Under the pieces are notes generated by a model. That model worked only from the letters and a program-made list of their open reading frames with translations. It made no database searches and was not told the origin of the DNA. From CAIKZZ01 sp035524595 (GTDB lineage Bacteria; Pseudomonadota; Gammaproteobacteria; Steroidobacterales; Steroidobacteraceae): a stretch of DNA of 64,000 nucleotides. The DNA is taken from the NCBI GenBank assembly GCA_035524595.1, contig DATKOP010000020.1, forward strand, positions 75,315 through 139,314, written 5' to 3'. The position numbers and the translations under genes were made by a program. The number at the start of each line of letters is the position of its first letter. The stretch's first letter is position 1. Shown one piece after another: positions 26,781-34,153 of this stretch.

Positions 26781-27530
26781 TCAGTCGGCGGCCGGCGCCG
26801 GTACCGGCACCGGCGTGTCGAGGTCGATGCCGCTGATCTCGAAGCCGCGGCGAAAGTCGCGGACGTGCTTCGCCATCCAGCTGCGGGCGGTGGCCGCGTC
26901 GCCGGCCTCGATGGCGGCGAGCACCGCGCGCTGCGCGACCGCGATGCGCCCGCGCGCCGGCGGCGCGCGGTCGATGATCACCTCGAGCGCCGCGGCCAGC
27001 AGCATCAGCAGCGGCTCCTGCGTCAGCACCAGCACGCGGTTGCCGCTCGCGGCCGCGACCGCGCGGAAGAACTCCGCGACCCCGCCGACCGCGGCGCGCG
27101 CGGTCGCGTGGTCGGCGCCGTAGGCCTCGACCGCGGCGCGGATCGCGGCCAGCGCCTGCGGCGTCGCCTGCCGGGCCGCGGCCTCGGCGGTGGAGGGTTC
27201 GAGCAGCTCGAGCGTCTCCCACACCTCGCGGACGGTGACGTCGTTGAGGGCGAGCGCGTGCCCGATCCGGCCGGCCAGCTGGGTCGCGGCCGGACGGCTG
27301 ACGACCATGCGCTTGGTGCCGCGGCGCCGCGCCACCAGGTTGGCGCTCTCGAGCTCGCGCAGCGCCTCGCGCACCGTCGAGCGGTTGACCGCGAACTGCG
27401 CCGCGAGCTCGACCTCGGACGGCAGCGGATCACCGTCGCGCAGCGTGCGGTCGAGGATCCGCGCCGCGATCGCGCTCGCGACGCGCCGGTAGCCGGGCTC
27501 GAAGGACAGCGGCTCGAAGGCCGTGCTCAT
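26781..27530 (-). CDS. GntR-family regulator with FCD ligand domain, likely regulator of leucine catabolism
   Basis: FadR-subfamily repressor of 249 residues. The winged helix is ARILDRTLRDGDPLPSEVELAAQFAVNRSTVREALRELESANLVARRRGT (about residues 22-72). The all-helical C-terminal domain carries the expected effector residues in dispersed Asp/His positions (for example MAKHVRDF near the end). The start overlaps the isovaleryl-CoA dehydrogenase stop by 4 bases (ATGA), so regulator and enzyme share an mRNA. A perfect palindrome fitting the GntR/FadR-type pattern T-N-G-T-NNN-A-C-N-A sits in the divergent promoter at 28737-28749. Control of the leucine genes is inferred from this. Effector unknown, perhaps an acyl-CoA or organic acid. 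Confidence 0.88.
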   Translation of the reverse strand: MSTAFEPLSFEPGYRRVASAIAARILDRTLRDGDPLPSEVELAAQFAVNRSTVREALRELESANLVARRRGTKRMVVSRPAATQLAGRIGHALALNDVTVREVWETLELLEPSTAEAAARQATPQALAAIRAAVEAYGADHATARAAVGGVAEFFRAVAAASGNRVLVLTQEPLLMLLAAALEVIIDRAPPARGRIAVAQRAVLAAIEAGDAATARSWMAKHVRDFRRGFEISGIDLDTPVPVPAPAAD

Positions 27531-28705
27531 GCGGCGCCGATGAGCTCGCGGCCGATCAGCATGCGCCGGATCTCCTGCGTGCCGGCGCCGATGTCGTACA
27601 GCTTCGCGTCGCGCAGCAGCCGCCCGGTCGGGTAGTCGTTGACGTAGCCGTTGCCGCCGAGCGCCTGGATCGCCTCGAGCGCGACCTGGACCGCATTGTC
27701 GGCGGCGCGCAGCAGGCAGGCGGCCGCGGCGCGGCGCGTCTTCAGGCCGCGATCGCAGGCGCGCGCGACCTCGTGCACGTAGGCGCGGCTCGAGAACAGG
27801 CTGGCGTAGATGTCGGCGACCTTGCCCTGCATCAGCTCGAAGCTGCCGATCGGCCGGCCGAACTGGCGGCGCTCGCGCACGTACGGCAGCACCACGTCGA
27901 GCGCCGCCGACATGAGCCCGAGCGGGCCGCCGGCGATCACGACGCGCTCGTAGTCGAGGCCGTTCATCAGCACCGCGACGCCGCCGTTCTCGCGGCCGAG
28001 CACGTTCTCGACCGGTACGCGGCAGTCGCTGAAGACGAGCTCGCCGGTCGGCGAGCCGCGCATGCCGAGCTTGTCGAGCTTCGGCGCCACCGAGAAGCCG
28101 GGCGTGCCGCGCTCGACGATGAAGGTCGTGATGCCGCGCGAGGCCTGCTCGGGCGCGGTCTTGGCGTAGACCACGACCAGGTCCGCGTCCGGGCCGTTCG
28201 TGATCCACATCTTGCGGCCGTTCAGCAGGTAGTGGTCGCCGCGCCGCTCGGCCCGCAGCCGCATGCCGACGACGTCGGAGCCGGCCTCCGGCTCCGACAT
28301 CGCGAGCGCGCCGACGTGCTCGCCGCTGACCAGCTTCGGCAGGTGGCGCGCGAGCTGCGCCTCGGTGCCGTTGAGGCGCAGCTGGTTCATGCACAGGTTC
28401 GAGTGCGCCGCGTAGCTGAGCCCGACGGCGCCCGAGGCGCGCGAGATCTCCTCCATCGCGACCACGTGCGCGTGGTAGCCGAGGCCGGTGCCGCCGAAGC
28501 GCTCCGGGACCGTCATGCCGAGCAGCCCCTGCGCGCCGAGCTCGGGCCACAGGTCGCGCGGGAAGGCGTCGTCGCGGTCGAGGGCGGCCGCGCGCGGCGC
28601 GATCCGCTCGCTGGCGAAGCGACGGACCGCGTGGCGCAGCGCGACCAGGTCCTCCTCGAGGCCGGCGTCGAGATCGTCGTCGTGGCTTGCGCCTGCATCG
28701 CCCAT
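27527..28705 (-). CDS. liuA: Isovaleryl-CoA dehydrogenase
   Basis: FAD enzyme oxidising isovaleryl-CoA to 3-methylcrotonyl-CoA in leucine breakdown, passing electrons to ETF. The 392-residue protein has LGMTVPERFGGTGLGYHAH, ALAMSEPEAGSDVVGMRLRA, KMWITNGPDADL and, diagnostically, the catalytic base in MNGLDYERVVIAGGPLGLM: the Glu sits where isovaleryl-CoA dehydrogenases place it, not at the usual C-terminal site. The C-terminus has IQALGGNGYVNDYPTGRLLRDAKL. It diverges from the liuB-liuC-liuD genes, which supports the assignment. ETF-QO, which would take the electrons on to quinone, is encoded about 9 kb away. Confidence 0.95.
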   Translation of the reverse strand: MGDAGASHDDDLDAGLEEDLVALRHAVRRFASERIAPRAAALDRDDAFPRDLWPELGAQGLLGMTVPERFGGTGLGYHAHVVAMEEISRASGAVGLSYAAHSNLCMNQLRLNGTEAQLARHLPKLVSGEHVGALAMSEPEAGSDVVGMRLRAERRGDHYLLNGRKMWITNGPDADLVVVYAKTAPEQASRGITTFIVERGTPGFSVAPKLDKLGMRGSPTGELVFSDCRVPVENVLGRENGGVAVLMNGLDYERVVIAGGPLGLMSAALDVVLPYVRERRQFGRPIGSFELMQGKVADIYASLFSSRAYVHEVARACDRGLKTRRAAAACLLRAADNAVQVALEAIQALGGNGYVNDYPTGRLLRDAKLYDIGAGTQEIRRMLIGRELIGAA

Positions 28706-28729
28706 CTTGGCGTCCTCGTTCGTTTAGGA

Positions 28730-28749
28730 TAGTATGATTGTCGGACAAT
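28730..28749. promoter_or_regulatory. Divergent leucine-locus promoter with GntR-type operator
   Basis: ATTGTC-G-GACAAT at 28737-28749 is a perfect palindrome containing TTGTCGGACAA, which fits the GntR/FadR-subfamily consensus. TAGTAT (28730-28735) or TATGAT (28733-28738) could be the -10 of the liuB promoter (with TTGGCG at 28707-28712), so bound repressor would cover the start of transcription. Confidence 0.65.
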
Positions 28750-28767
28750 TTAGGGTCCGAGGGCAAG

Positions 28768-30372
28768 ATGATTCGCCTCACGAGCCAAATTGACGTCAAG
28801 AGCGGCGATTTTGCCGCTAACAAGGCGGCTATGGAGTCGATCGTCTCCGATCTGCGCTCGCGCGTCCGGGCCGCGGCGGCAGGCGGTTCCCCCAAGGCGG
28901 TCGAGAAGCACCGCGCGCGCGGGCGTCTCCTCGCCCGCGAGCGCATCGACCTCCTGCTCGATGCCGGCGCCCCCTTCCTCGAGTTCTCGGCGCTCGCCGC
29001 GCACGGCCTCTATGGCGGGGAGGTGCCGTGCGCCGGCATCGTCACCGGCGTCGGCCGCGTCTCCGGGCGGGAGTGCGTGATCGTCGCCAACGACCCGACG
29101 GTCAAGGGCGGCACCTACTACCCGCTGACCGTGAAGAAGCACCTGCGGGCCCAGGAGATCGCCCGCGAGAACCGGCTGCCGTGCGTCTACCTCGTCGAGA
29201 GCGGCGGCGCCTTCCTGCCGGCCCAGGACGAGGTGTTTCCGGACCGCGAGCACTTCGGGCGCATCTTCTACAACCAGGCGACCCTGTCCGCGGCCGGCAT
29301 CGCGCAGATCGCGGTCGTGCACGGCTCGTGCACGGCGGGCGGCGCCTACGTGCCGGCGATGGCCGACGAGAACGTGATCGTGCGCAACCAGGGGATGGTG
29401 TTCCTCGGCGGCCCGCCGCTCGTCAAGGCGGCCACCGGCGAGGAGATCGACGCCGAGTCGCTCGGCGGCGCCGACGTCCACTGCCGCGAGTCGGGCGTCT
29501 GCGACCACTACGCCGAGAGCGACGCGCACGCGCTCGCGATCGCGCGCCGCATCGTCGCCCGCCTCAGCGCCGCGCCCGACCGGGCACCGCCGGCGGCACC
29601 GCGCGAGCCGCTCTACGACCCGGCCGAGCTCTACGGCGTCGTGCCGTCGAGCCTGCGAAAGCCCTACGACGCCCGCGAGCTGATCGCGCGCCTGGTCGAC
29701 GGCTCCGAGTTCGACGAGTTCAAGCAGCTCTACGGCAGCACGCTCGTGACCGGCTTCGCGCACCTCGCCGGCTACCCGGTCGGGATCGTCGCCAACAACG
29801 GCATCCTGTTCTCGGAGAGCGCGCTCAAGGGCGCGCACTTCATCGAGCTCTGCGCCCGCGAGCGGATTCCGCTGCTGTTCCTGCAGAACATCACCGGCTT
29901 CATGGTCGGGCGCCGCGCCGAGGCGGGCGGCATCGCGCGCGACGGCGCGAAGATGGTGACCGCGGTCGCGGCCGCGCAGGTGCCGAAGCTGACGCTGATC
30001 GTCGGCGGCTCGTACGGCGCCGGCAACTACGCGATGTGCGGGCGCGCCTACGGGCCGCGGCTCTTGCTGCAGTGGCCGAACGCGCGCACCTCGGTGATGG
30101 GCGGCGAGCAGGCCGCGACCGTGCTCGCGACGATCCGGCGCGACCAGCTCAGGGCCGCCGGCCAGGACTGGTCCGCGGCGGGCGAGGCCGAGTTCATGGA
30201 GCCGATCCGCCGCCAGTACGAGTCGCAGGGCCATCCGTACTACGCGAGCGCGCGCCTCTGGGACGACGGTGTCATCGACCCGCTCGACACCCGCCGCATC
30301 CTCGGGCTCGCGCTCGCGATGGTGCGCAACGCGCCGACGCCGGACACGCGCTTCGGCATCTTCCGGATGTAG
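28768..30372 (+). CDS. liuB: Methylcrotonoyl-CoA carboxylase beta (carboxyltransferase) subunit
   Basis: Carboxyltransferase half of 3-methylcrotonyl-CoA carboxylase; moves CO2 from carboxybiotin to 3-methylcrotonyl-CoA. The 534-residue protein has the crotonase-like carboxyltransferase core: RARGRLLARERIDLLLD, VANDPTVKGGTYYPLTVKKHLRAQEIA, GGAYVPAMADENVIV, VANNGILFSESALKGAHFIELC, FLQNITGFMVGRRAE and GGSYGAGNYAMCGRAY. ATG 28768 has GAGGG about 6 bases upstream and gives MIRLTSQIDV, the family N-terminus; an in-frame start at 28738 would lie inside the operator. First gene of liuB-liuC-liuD. Confidence 0.95.
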   Translation: MIRLTSQIDVKSGDFAANKAAMESIVSDLRSRVRAAAAGGSPKAVEKHRARGRLLARERIDLLLDAGAPFLEFSALAAHGLYGGEVPCAGIVTGVGRVSGRECVIVANDPTVKGGTYYPLTVKKHLRAQEIARENRLPCVYLVESGGAFLPAQDEVFPDREHFGRIFYNQATLSAAGIAQIAVVHGSCTAGGAYVPAMADENVIVRNQGMVFLGGPPLVKAATGEEIDAESLGGADVHCRESGVCDHYAESDAHALAIARRIVARLSAAPDRAPPAAPREPLYDPAELYGVVPSSLRKPYDARELIARLVDGSEFDEFKQLYGSTLVTGFAHLAGYPVGIVANNGILFSESALKGAHFIELCARERIPLLFLQNITGFMVGRRAEAGGIARDGAKMVTAVAAAQVPKLTLIVGGSYGAGNYAMCGRAYGPRLLLQWPNARTSVMGGEQAATVLATIRRDQLRAAGQDWSAAGEAEFMEPIRRQYESQGHPYYASARLWDDGVIDPLDTRRILGLALAMVRNAPTPDTRFGIFRM

Positions 30373-30377
30373 GCCCC

Positions 30378-31163
30378 ATGACGCCGAACCTACTCGAGAC
30401 CGAGCCGGCCGCCGGCATCGTGCGCCTCGCGCTCAACCGCCCGGAGCAGCGCAACGCGCTTGACGCGGCGCTGATCGAGGCGCTGCACGGCGCGGTGCTG
30501 CGCCACGGCGCGCGGGCCGAGACGCGCGTGCTCCTGATCGCCGCCGAGGGCCCGGCCTACTGCGCCGGCGCCGATCTCAACGCCATGCTCGCCCTCGGCC
30601 GCCACGAGCGCGCGGCCAACGTCGCCGACGCCGAGCGCCTCGCGAACCTGCTGCTCGCGGTGCGCGACTGCCCCAAGCCGAGCGTCGCCGTGGTCCAGGG
30701 CCCGGCCTTCGGCGGCGGCATGGGCCTGGTCGCGGCCTGCGACCTCGCGCTCGGCTCGAGCGCCGCGCGCTTTCGGCTGCCGGAGGTGCAGCTCGGCCTC
30801 GTGCCGGCGGTGATCTCGCCGTACGTGCTCGAGGCGATCGGGCTCAGGCAGGCGCGGCGCTACTTCCTGTCGGGCGAGGGCATCGGTGCCGAGCGCGCCG
30901 TCGAGCTCGGGCTGCTGCATGCGGTGGTCGCGCCGCCGGCGCTCGAGACCGAGGCGCTCAGGCTCGCGCGCGAGATCGCGCAGGGCGGGCCGCACGCGCT
31001 CGCCGAGTGCAAGCGGCTGATCGCCGACGTCGCGCACCGCGGCCCCGGCGCGGGGCTCGCCGGCGCCACCGCCGAGTGGCTCGCGACGCTGCGCGAGGGG
31101 CGCGAGGCGCAGGAGGGCGTCGGCGCCGCGCTCGAGCGCCGCCCGCCCGCGTGGCGTCCGTGA
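30378..31163 (+). CDS. liuC: Enoyl-CoA hydratase/isomerase, probable methylglutaconyl-CoA hydratase
   Basis: Crotonase-fold hydratase of 261 residues; by position it should hydrate 3-methylglutaconyl-CoA to HMG-CoA. It has RLALNRPEQRNALD, the oxyanion-hole stretch PAYCAGADLNAML, VVQGPAFGGGMGLVAACDLAL and FRLPEVQLGLVPAVISPYV with the catalytic Glu region. The gene begins five bases after the liuB stop and overlaps the liuD GTG (GTGA), so it lies squarely within the liu operon. Confidence 0.9.
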   Translation: MTPNLLETEPAAGIVRLALNRPEQRNALDAALIEALHGAVLRHGARAETRVLLIAAEGPAYCAGADLNAMLALGRHERAANVADAERLANLLLAVRDCPKPSVAVVQGPAFGGGMGLVAACDLALGSSAARFRLPEVQLGLVPAVISPYVLEAIGLRQARRYFLSGEGIGAERAVELGLLHAVVAPPALETEALRLAREIAQGGPHALAECKRLIADVAHRGPGAGLAGATAEWLATLREGREAQEGVGAALERRPPAWRP

Positions 31164-33160
31164 GCCTGCGCCGCCTGCTGATCGCGAACCGCGGCGAGAT
31201 CGCCTGCCGCGTGATCCGCACCGCGCGGCGGCTCGGCCTGCACACGATCGCGGTGTACTCGGACGCCGATGCCGGCGCGCGCCACGTGCGCGAGGCCGAC
31301 GAGGCCTGGCGCCTCGGCCCGGCGGCGCCGCGCGACAGCTACCTCGCCATCGACCGCGTGCTCGAGGTCGCGCGGCGCGCGCGCGCCGACGCGATCCACC
31401 CGGGCTACGGCTTTCTCTCGGAGCGCGCCGAGTTCGCGGCGGCCTGCGCCGCGGCCGGCATCACCTTCGTCGGCCCGCCGGTGGCGGCGATGGCGGCGAT
31501 GGGCTCGAAGAGCGCCGCGAAGGAGGCCATGCGGGTGGCCGGCGTGCCGGTGCTGCCCGGCTACCACGGCGCCGCGCAGTCGCTCGAGCGGCTCGAGGCC
31601 GAGGCGCTCAAGGTCGGGTTCCCGCTGATCATCAAGCCGAGCGGCGGCGGCGGCGGCAAGGGCATGCAGATCGTCGCGAGCGCCGCGGGGCTCGCCGGCT
31701 CGCTCGCAAGCGCGCGCCGGCTCGCCGAGAGCGCCTTCGCCGACCCCGCGCTCTTGATCGAGCGCTACCTGCCGGCGCCGCGGCACGTCGAGGTGCAGGT
31801 GCTCTGCGACGGCCACGGCCGCGCGCTGCACCTCGCGACCCGCGACTGCTCGGTGCAGCGCCGCCACCAGAAGCTGATCGAGGAGGCGCCCGCGCCCGGC
31901 ATCCCCGACGAGGTGCGCGCGCGGCTGCACGCCGCCGGCGTGCGCGTCGCGCAGGCGGTCGGCTACGTCAGTGCCGGCACCGTCGAGTTCCTGTACGCCG
32001 ACGGCGAGTTCTGGTTCATGGAGATGAACACCCGCCTGCAGGTCGAGCACTGCGTCACCGAGGAGATCCTGGGCCTCGACCTCGTCGAGTGGCAGCTGCG
32101 CATCGCCGGCGGCGAGGCGCTGCCGTTCCGGCAGGAGGAGCTCGTGCCGCGCGGCCACGCGCTCGAGGTCCGCGTCTGCGCCGAGGATCCCGCGGCCGGC
32201 TTCGTGCCGAGCGCCGGCCGGCTGCTCGAGGTGCGCTGGCCGGAGGCCGTGGCGGGCGTGCGCGTCGACGCCGGCTTCGCGACCGGCGACGAGGTGCCGA
32301 CGCACTACGATTCGCTGCTCGGCAAGATCATCGGCCGCGGCGGCTCGCGCGCCGCGGCGCTGGCGGCGGCCGCGCGCGGCCTCGAGGCGCTCAGGATCGC
32401 CGGCGTCGCGACCAACGCCGGCTGGCTGGCGGACGCGCTCGCCGTGCCCGCGTTCGCGGCCGGCGAGGTGAGCACGCGCTTCCTCGCCGACCACGGCGCG
32501 GCGCTCGGCGCCGCGCCGCAGCCGAGCAGCGAGGAGTACGCCCTCGCGGCGCTCGCCGCGGTCGAGTGCCCGGCCGAGCCGCCGCCGGCGGCGCCATCGC
32601 CGTGGGACGCGCGCGACGCGTTTCGGGCCAACCTGCCGTGCGCGCAGCAGTGGCTGCTGCGCGCCGCGGGCGCCGAGCAGCGGGTCGAGCTGGTGCGCGA
32701 GGGCGCCGGCTACGTCGCGACCGTCGGCGCGGCCGTGCACCGGCTCGCGGCGCGCGCGGTCGCGGGCGGCCTCGACGCCACCGTCGACGGCCGCCGCCGG
32801 CGCGTCGACCTGCATCGCGACGGCGACCGGCTCGCGCTGTGGCGCGGCGCGACGCGCATCGACCTCGAGATCGTCGATCCGCGCCACGTCGACGCCAGGG
32901 CCTCGGTCCACGAGGGTGAGCTCGTCGCGCGGCTGCCGGGCACGGTGGTCGCGGTGGTGGCGGCCGCCGGCGACGTCATCGACGCCGGCGCGACGCTGAT
33001 GGTCCTCGAGGCGATGAAGATGGAGCACGCGATCGTCGCGCCGACCGCGGGCACGGTCGTCAAGGTGCACTTCGCCAAGGGCGACCGGGTGCCCGAGGGC
33101 GCGGTGTTGGTCGAGGTCGCGCCGCGCGGCGCCGCGGACGCTGCGCCGCCGGCGGACTAG
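31160..33160 (+). CDS. liuD: Methylcrotonoyl-CoA carboxylase alpha (biotin) subunit
   Basis: Biotin carboxylase plus biotin carrier subunit of 666 residues. The N-terminal carboxylase shows RRLLIANRGEIACRVIRTARRLG, HPGYGFLSERAEFA, the ATP-grasp KPSGGGGGKGMQIV, the RDCSVQRRHQKLIEEAP region and MEMNTRLQVEHCVTEEI. The C-terminal carrier has the biotinylation motif VLEAMKMEH about 50 residues from the end. GTG 31160 overlaps the liuC stop and gives MSLRRLLIANRGEI; an in-frame GTG at 31151 would add three residues. Its stop TAG lies in a CTAG shared with the convergent modA stop. No HMG-CoA lyase gene follows. Confidence 0.95.
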   Translation: MSLRRLLIANRGEIACRVIRTARRLGLHTIAVYSDADAGARHVREADEAWRLGPAAPRDSYLAIDRVLEVARRARADAIHPGYGFLSERAEFAAACAAAGITFVGPPVAAMAAMGSKSAAKEAMRVAGVPVLPGYHGAAQSLERLEAEALKVGFPLIIKPSGGGGGKGMQIVASAAGLAGSLASARRLAESAFADPALLIERYLPAPRHVEVQVLCDGHGRALHLATRDCSVQRRHQKLIEEAPAPGIPDEVRARLHAAGVRVAQAVGYVSAGTVEFLYADGEFWFMEMNTRLQVEHCVTEEILGLDLVEWQLRIAGGEALPFRQEELVPRGHALEVRVCAEDPAAGFVPSAGRLLEVRWPEAVAGVRVDAGFATGDEVPTHYDSLLGKIIGRGGSRAAALAAAARGLEALRIAGVATNAGWLADALAVPAFAAGEVSTRFLADHGAALGAAPQPSSEEYALAALAAVECPAEPPPAAPSPWDARDAFRANLPCAQQWLLRAAGAEQRVELVREGAGYVATVGAAVHRLAARAVAGGLDATVDGRRRRVDLHRDGDRLALWRGATRIDLEIVDPRHVDARASVHEGELVARLPGTVVAVVAAAGDVIDAGATLMVLEAMKMEHAIVAPTAGTVVKVHFAKGDRVPEGAVLVEVAPRGAADAAPPAD

Positions 33161-33927
33161 GGCGCTTCGAAGCCGGCCTTCTCGAACACGGCGCGTGCCG
33201 CCGGCGAGACCAGGAACGCCGCGAAGCCCGCCGCCGCGGGCGAGGCGCCGCCGACGAGCGCCATCGGATAGCGGATCGGCGCGTGGCTCGACGCCGGGAA
33301 GGTGTCGACCACCCGCACCCGCGGCTCGACCCGCGCGTCGGTCGCGTACACCACCCCGAGCGGCGCCTCGCCGCGCGCGACCCACATGAGTGCGACGCGC
33401 ACGTCCTCGCCGCGCAGCAGGTGCGGCTCGAGCGCCGCCCAGACGCCGAAGGCCGTCAAGGCGGCCTGCGCATAGCGACCGGCCGGGACCGTCGCCGGGT
33501 CGGCGAGCGCGAGCCGCCCGCCCCCGAGCGCGGCGCGGAGCGGCGCGCCGGGGCCGAGCCTGAGGTTCAGGCTGCTGCCGGCCGGTGCGATCAGTACCAG
33601 CCGGTTGGCGACCAGGTCGCGGCGCGACGCCGTGACCAGCCGGTCGCGCTGCTCAAGGTAGTCCATCCAGGCGGCGTCCGCGGAGATGAAGAGGTCGGCC
33701 TGCGCGCCGGCGTCGATCTGGCGTGCGAGCGTGCCGCTCGAGGCGAAGGAGCTGCGCACCGTGACGCCCGTCTGCCGCTGGTAGAGCGCCGCGACCTCGC
33801 CGACGGCCTCGGTGAGCGAGGCCGCGGCGAACACGGTGACGCCGTTGCGCTCGGGCGGCGCCGCGGCGGCGGCTCCCGCCGCCAGCATGGCGCCGACTAG
33901 CGCGCCGACCTGCAACCAGCTCCTCAT
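33157..33927 (-). CDS. modA: Molybdate ABC transporter substrate-binding protein ModA (orphan)
   Basis: Periplasmic molybdate/tungstate-binding protein of 256 residues with a signal peptide ending near AAAAA-PPERN. The family pattern is clear: VTVFAAASLTEAVGEVAALY, SFASSGTLARQIDAGAQADLFISADAAWMDYL, VANRLVLIAP, LADPATVPAGRYAQAAL and GVVYATDAR, with Ser and Tyr residues at the oxyanion site. GGGAGG lies 4 bases before the ATG. No modB or modC is adjacent; the membrane partner must be elsewhere. A ModE-like box lies 15-38 bases upstream, so molybdate-dependent repression is likely. Confidence 0.93.
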   Translation of the reverse strand: MRSWLQVGALVGAMLAAGAAAAAPPERNGVTVFAAASLTEAVGEVAALYQRQTGVTVRSSFASSGTLARQIDAGAQADLFISADAAWMDYLEQRDRLVTASRRDLVANRLVLIAPAGSSLNLRLGPGAPLRAALGGGRLALADPATVPAGRYAQAALTAFGVWAALEPHLLRGEDVRVALMWVARGEAPLGVVYATDARVEPRVRVVDTFPASSHAPIRYPMALVGGASPAAAGFAAFLVSPAARAVFEKAGFEAP

Positions 33928-33941
33928 GCCGCCTCCCGCCG

Positions 33942-33965
33942 CGATGTAGCCCGATAACTATAACG
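33942..33965. promoter_or_regulatory. ModE-like box at the modA promoter
   Basis: Half-sites CGATGTA (33942-33948) and TATAACG (33959-33965) are separated by 10 bases, the spacing of the ModE operator (CGnTATA-N10-TATAnCG); the left half has one mismatch. On the minus strand TATAGT (33962-33957) inside the box is a good -10, so binding would block modA. Confidence 0.65.
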
Positions 33966-34050
33966 CAGCTCCGGCGCGGCGGCGCCAGGCGCGCCCGGGG
34001 CGGCCACGCGCGGCGTCCGCGGCGACGACGTCGAGCCCGATTCTGGACTT

Positions 34051-34074
34051 CGCTATAGCGGATCGACTATAACG
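34051..34074. promoter_or_regulatory. ModE-like box at the porin promoter
   Basis: CGCTATA (34051-34057), 10 bases, then TATAACG (34068-34074): both halves fit the ModE consensus and the spacing is exact. The right half contains TATAAC, a plausible porin -10, with TGGACT at 34044-34049 as -35 (18-base spacer). Confidence 0.7.
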
Positions 34075-34153
34075 AGGCCCGGGTTGCCGGCGGCCAGCCG
34101 CCGGCGCGGGGCGCGCCGCCGGTGCGGCAGCAGAAATCGGGGAGCAGTACACG

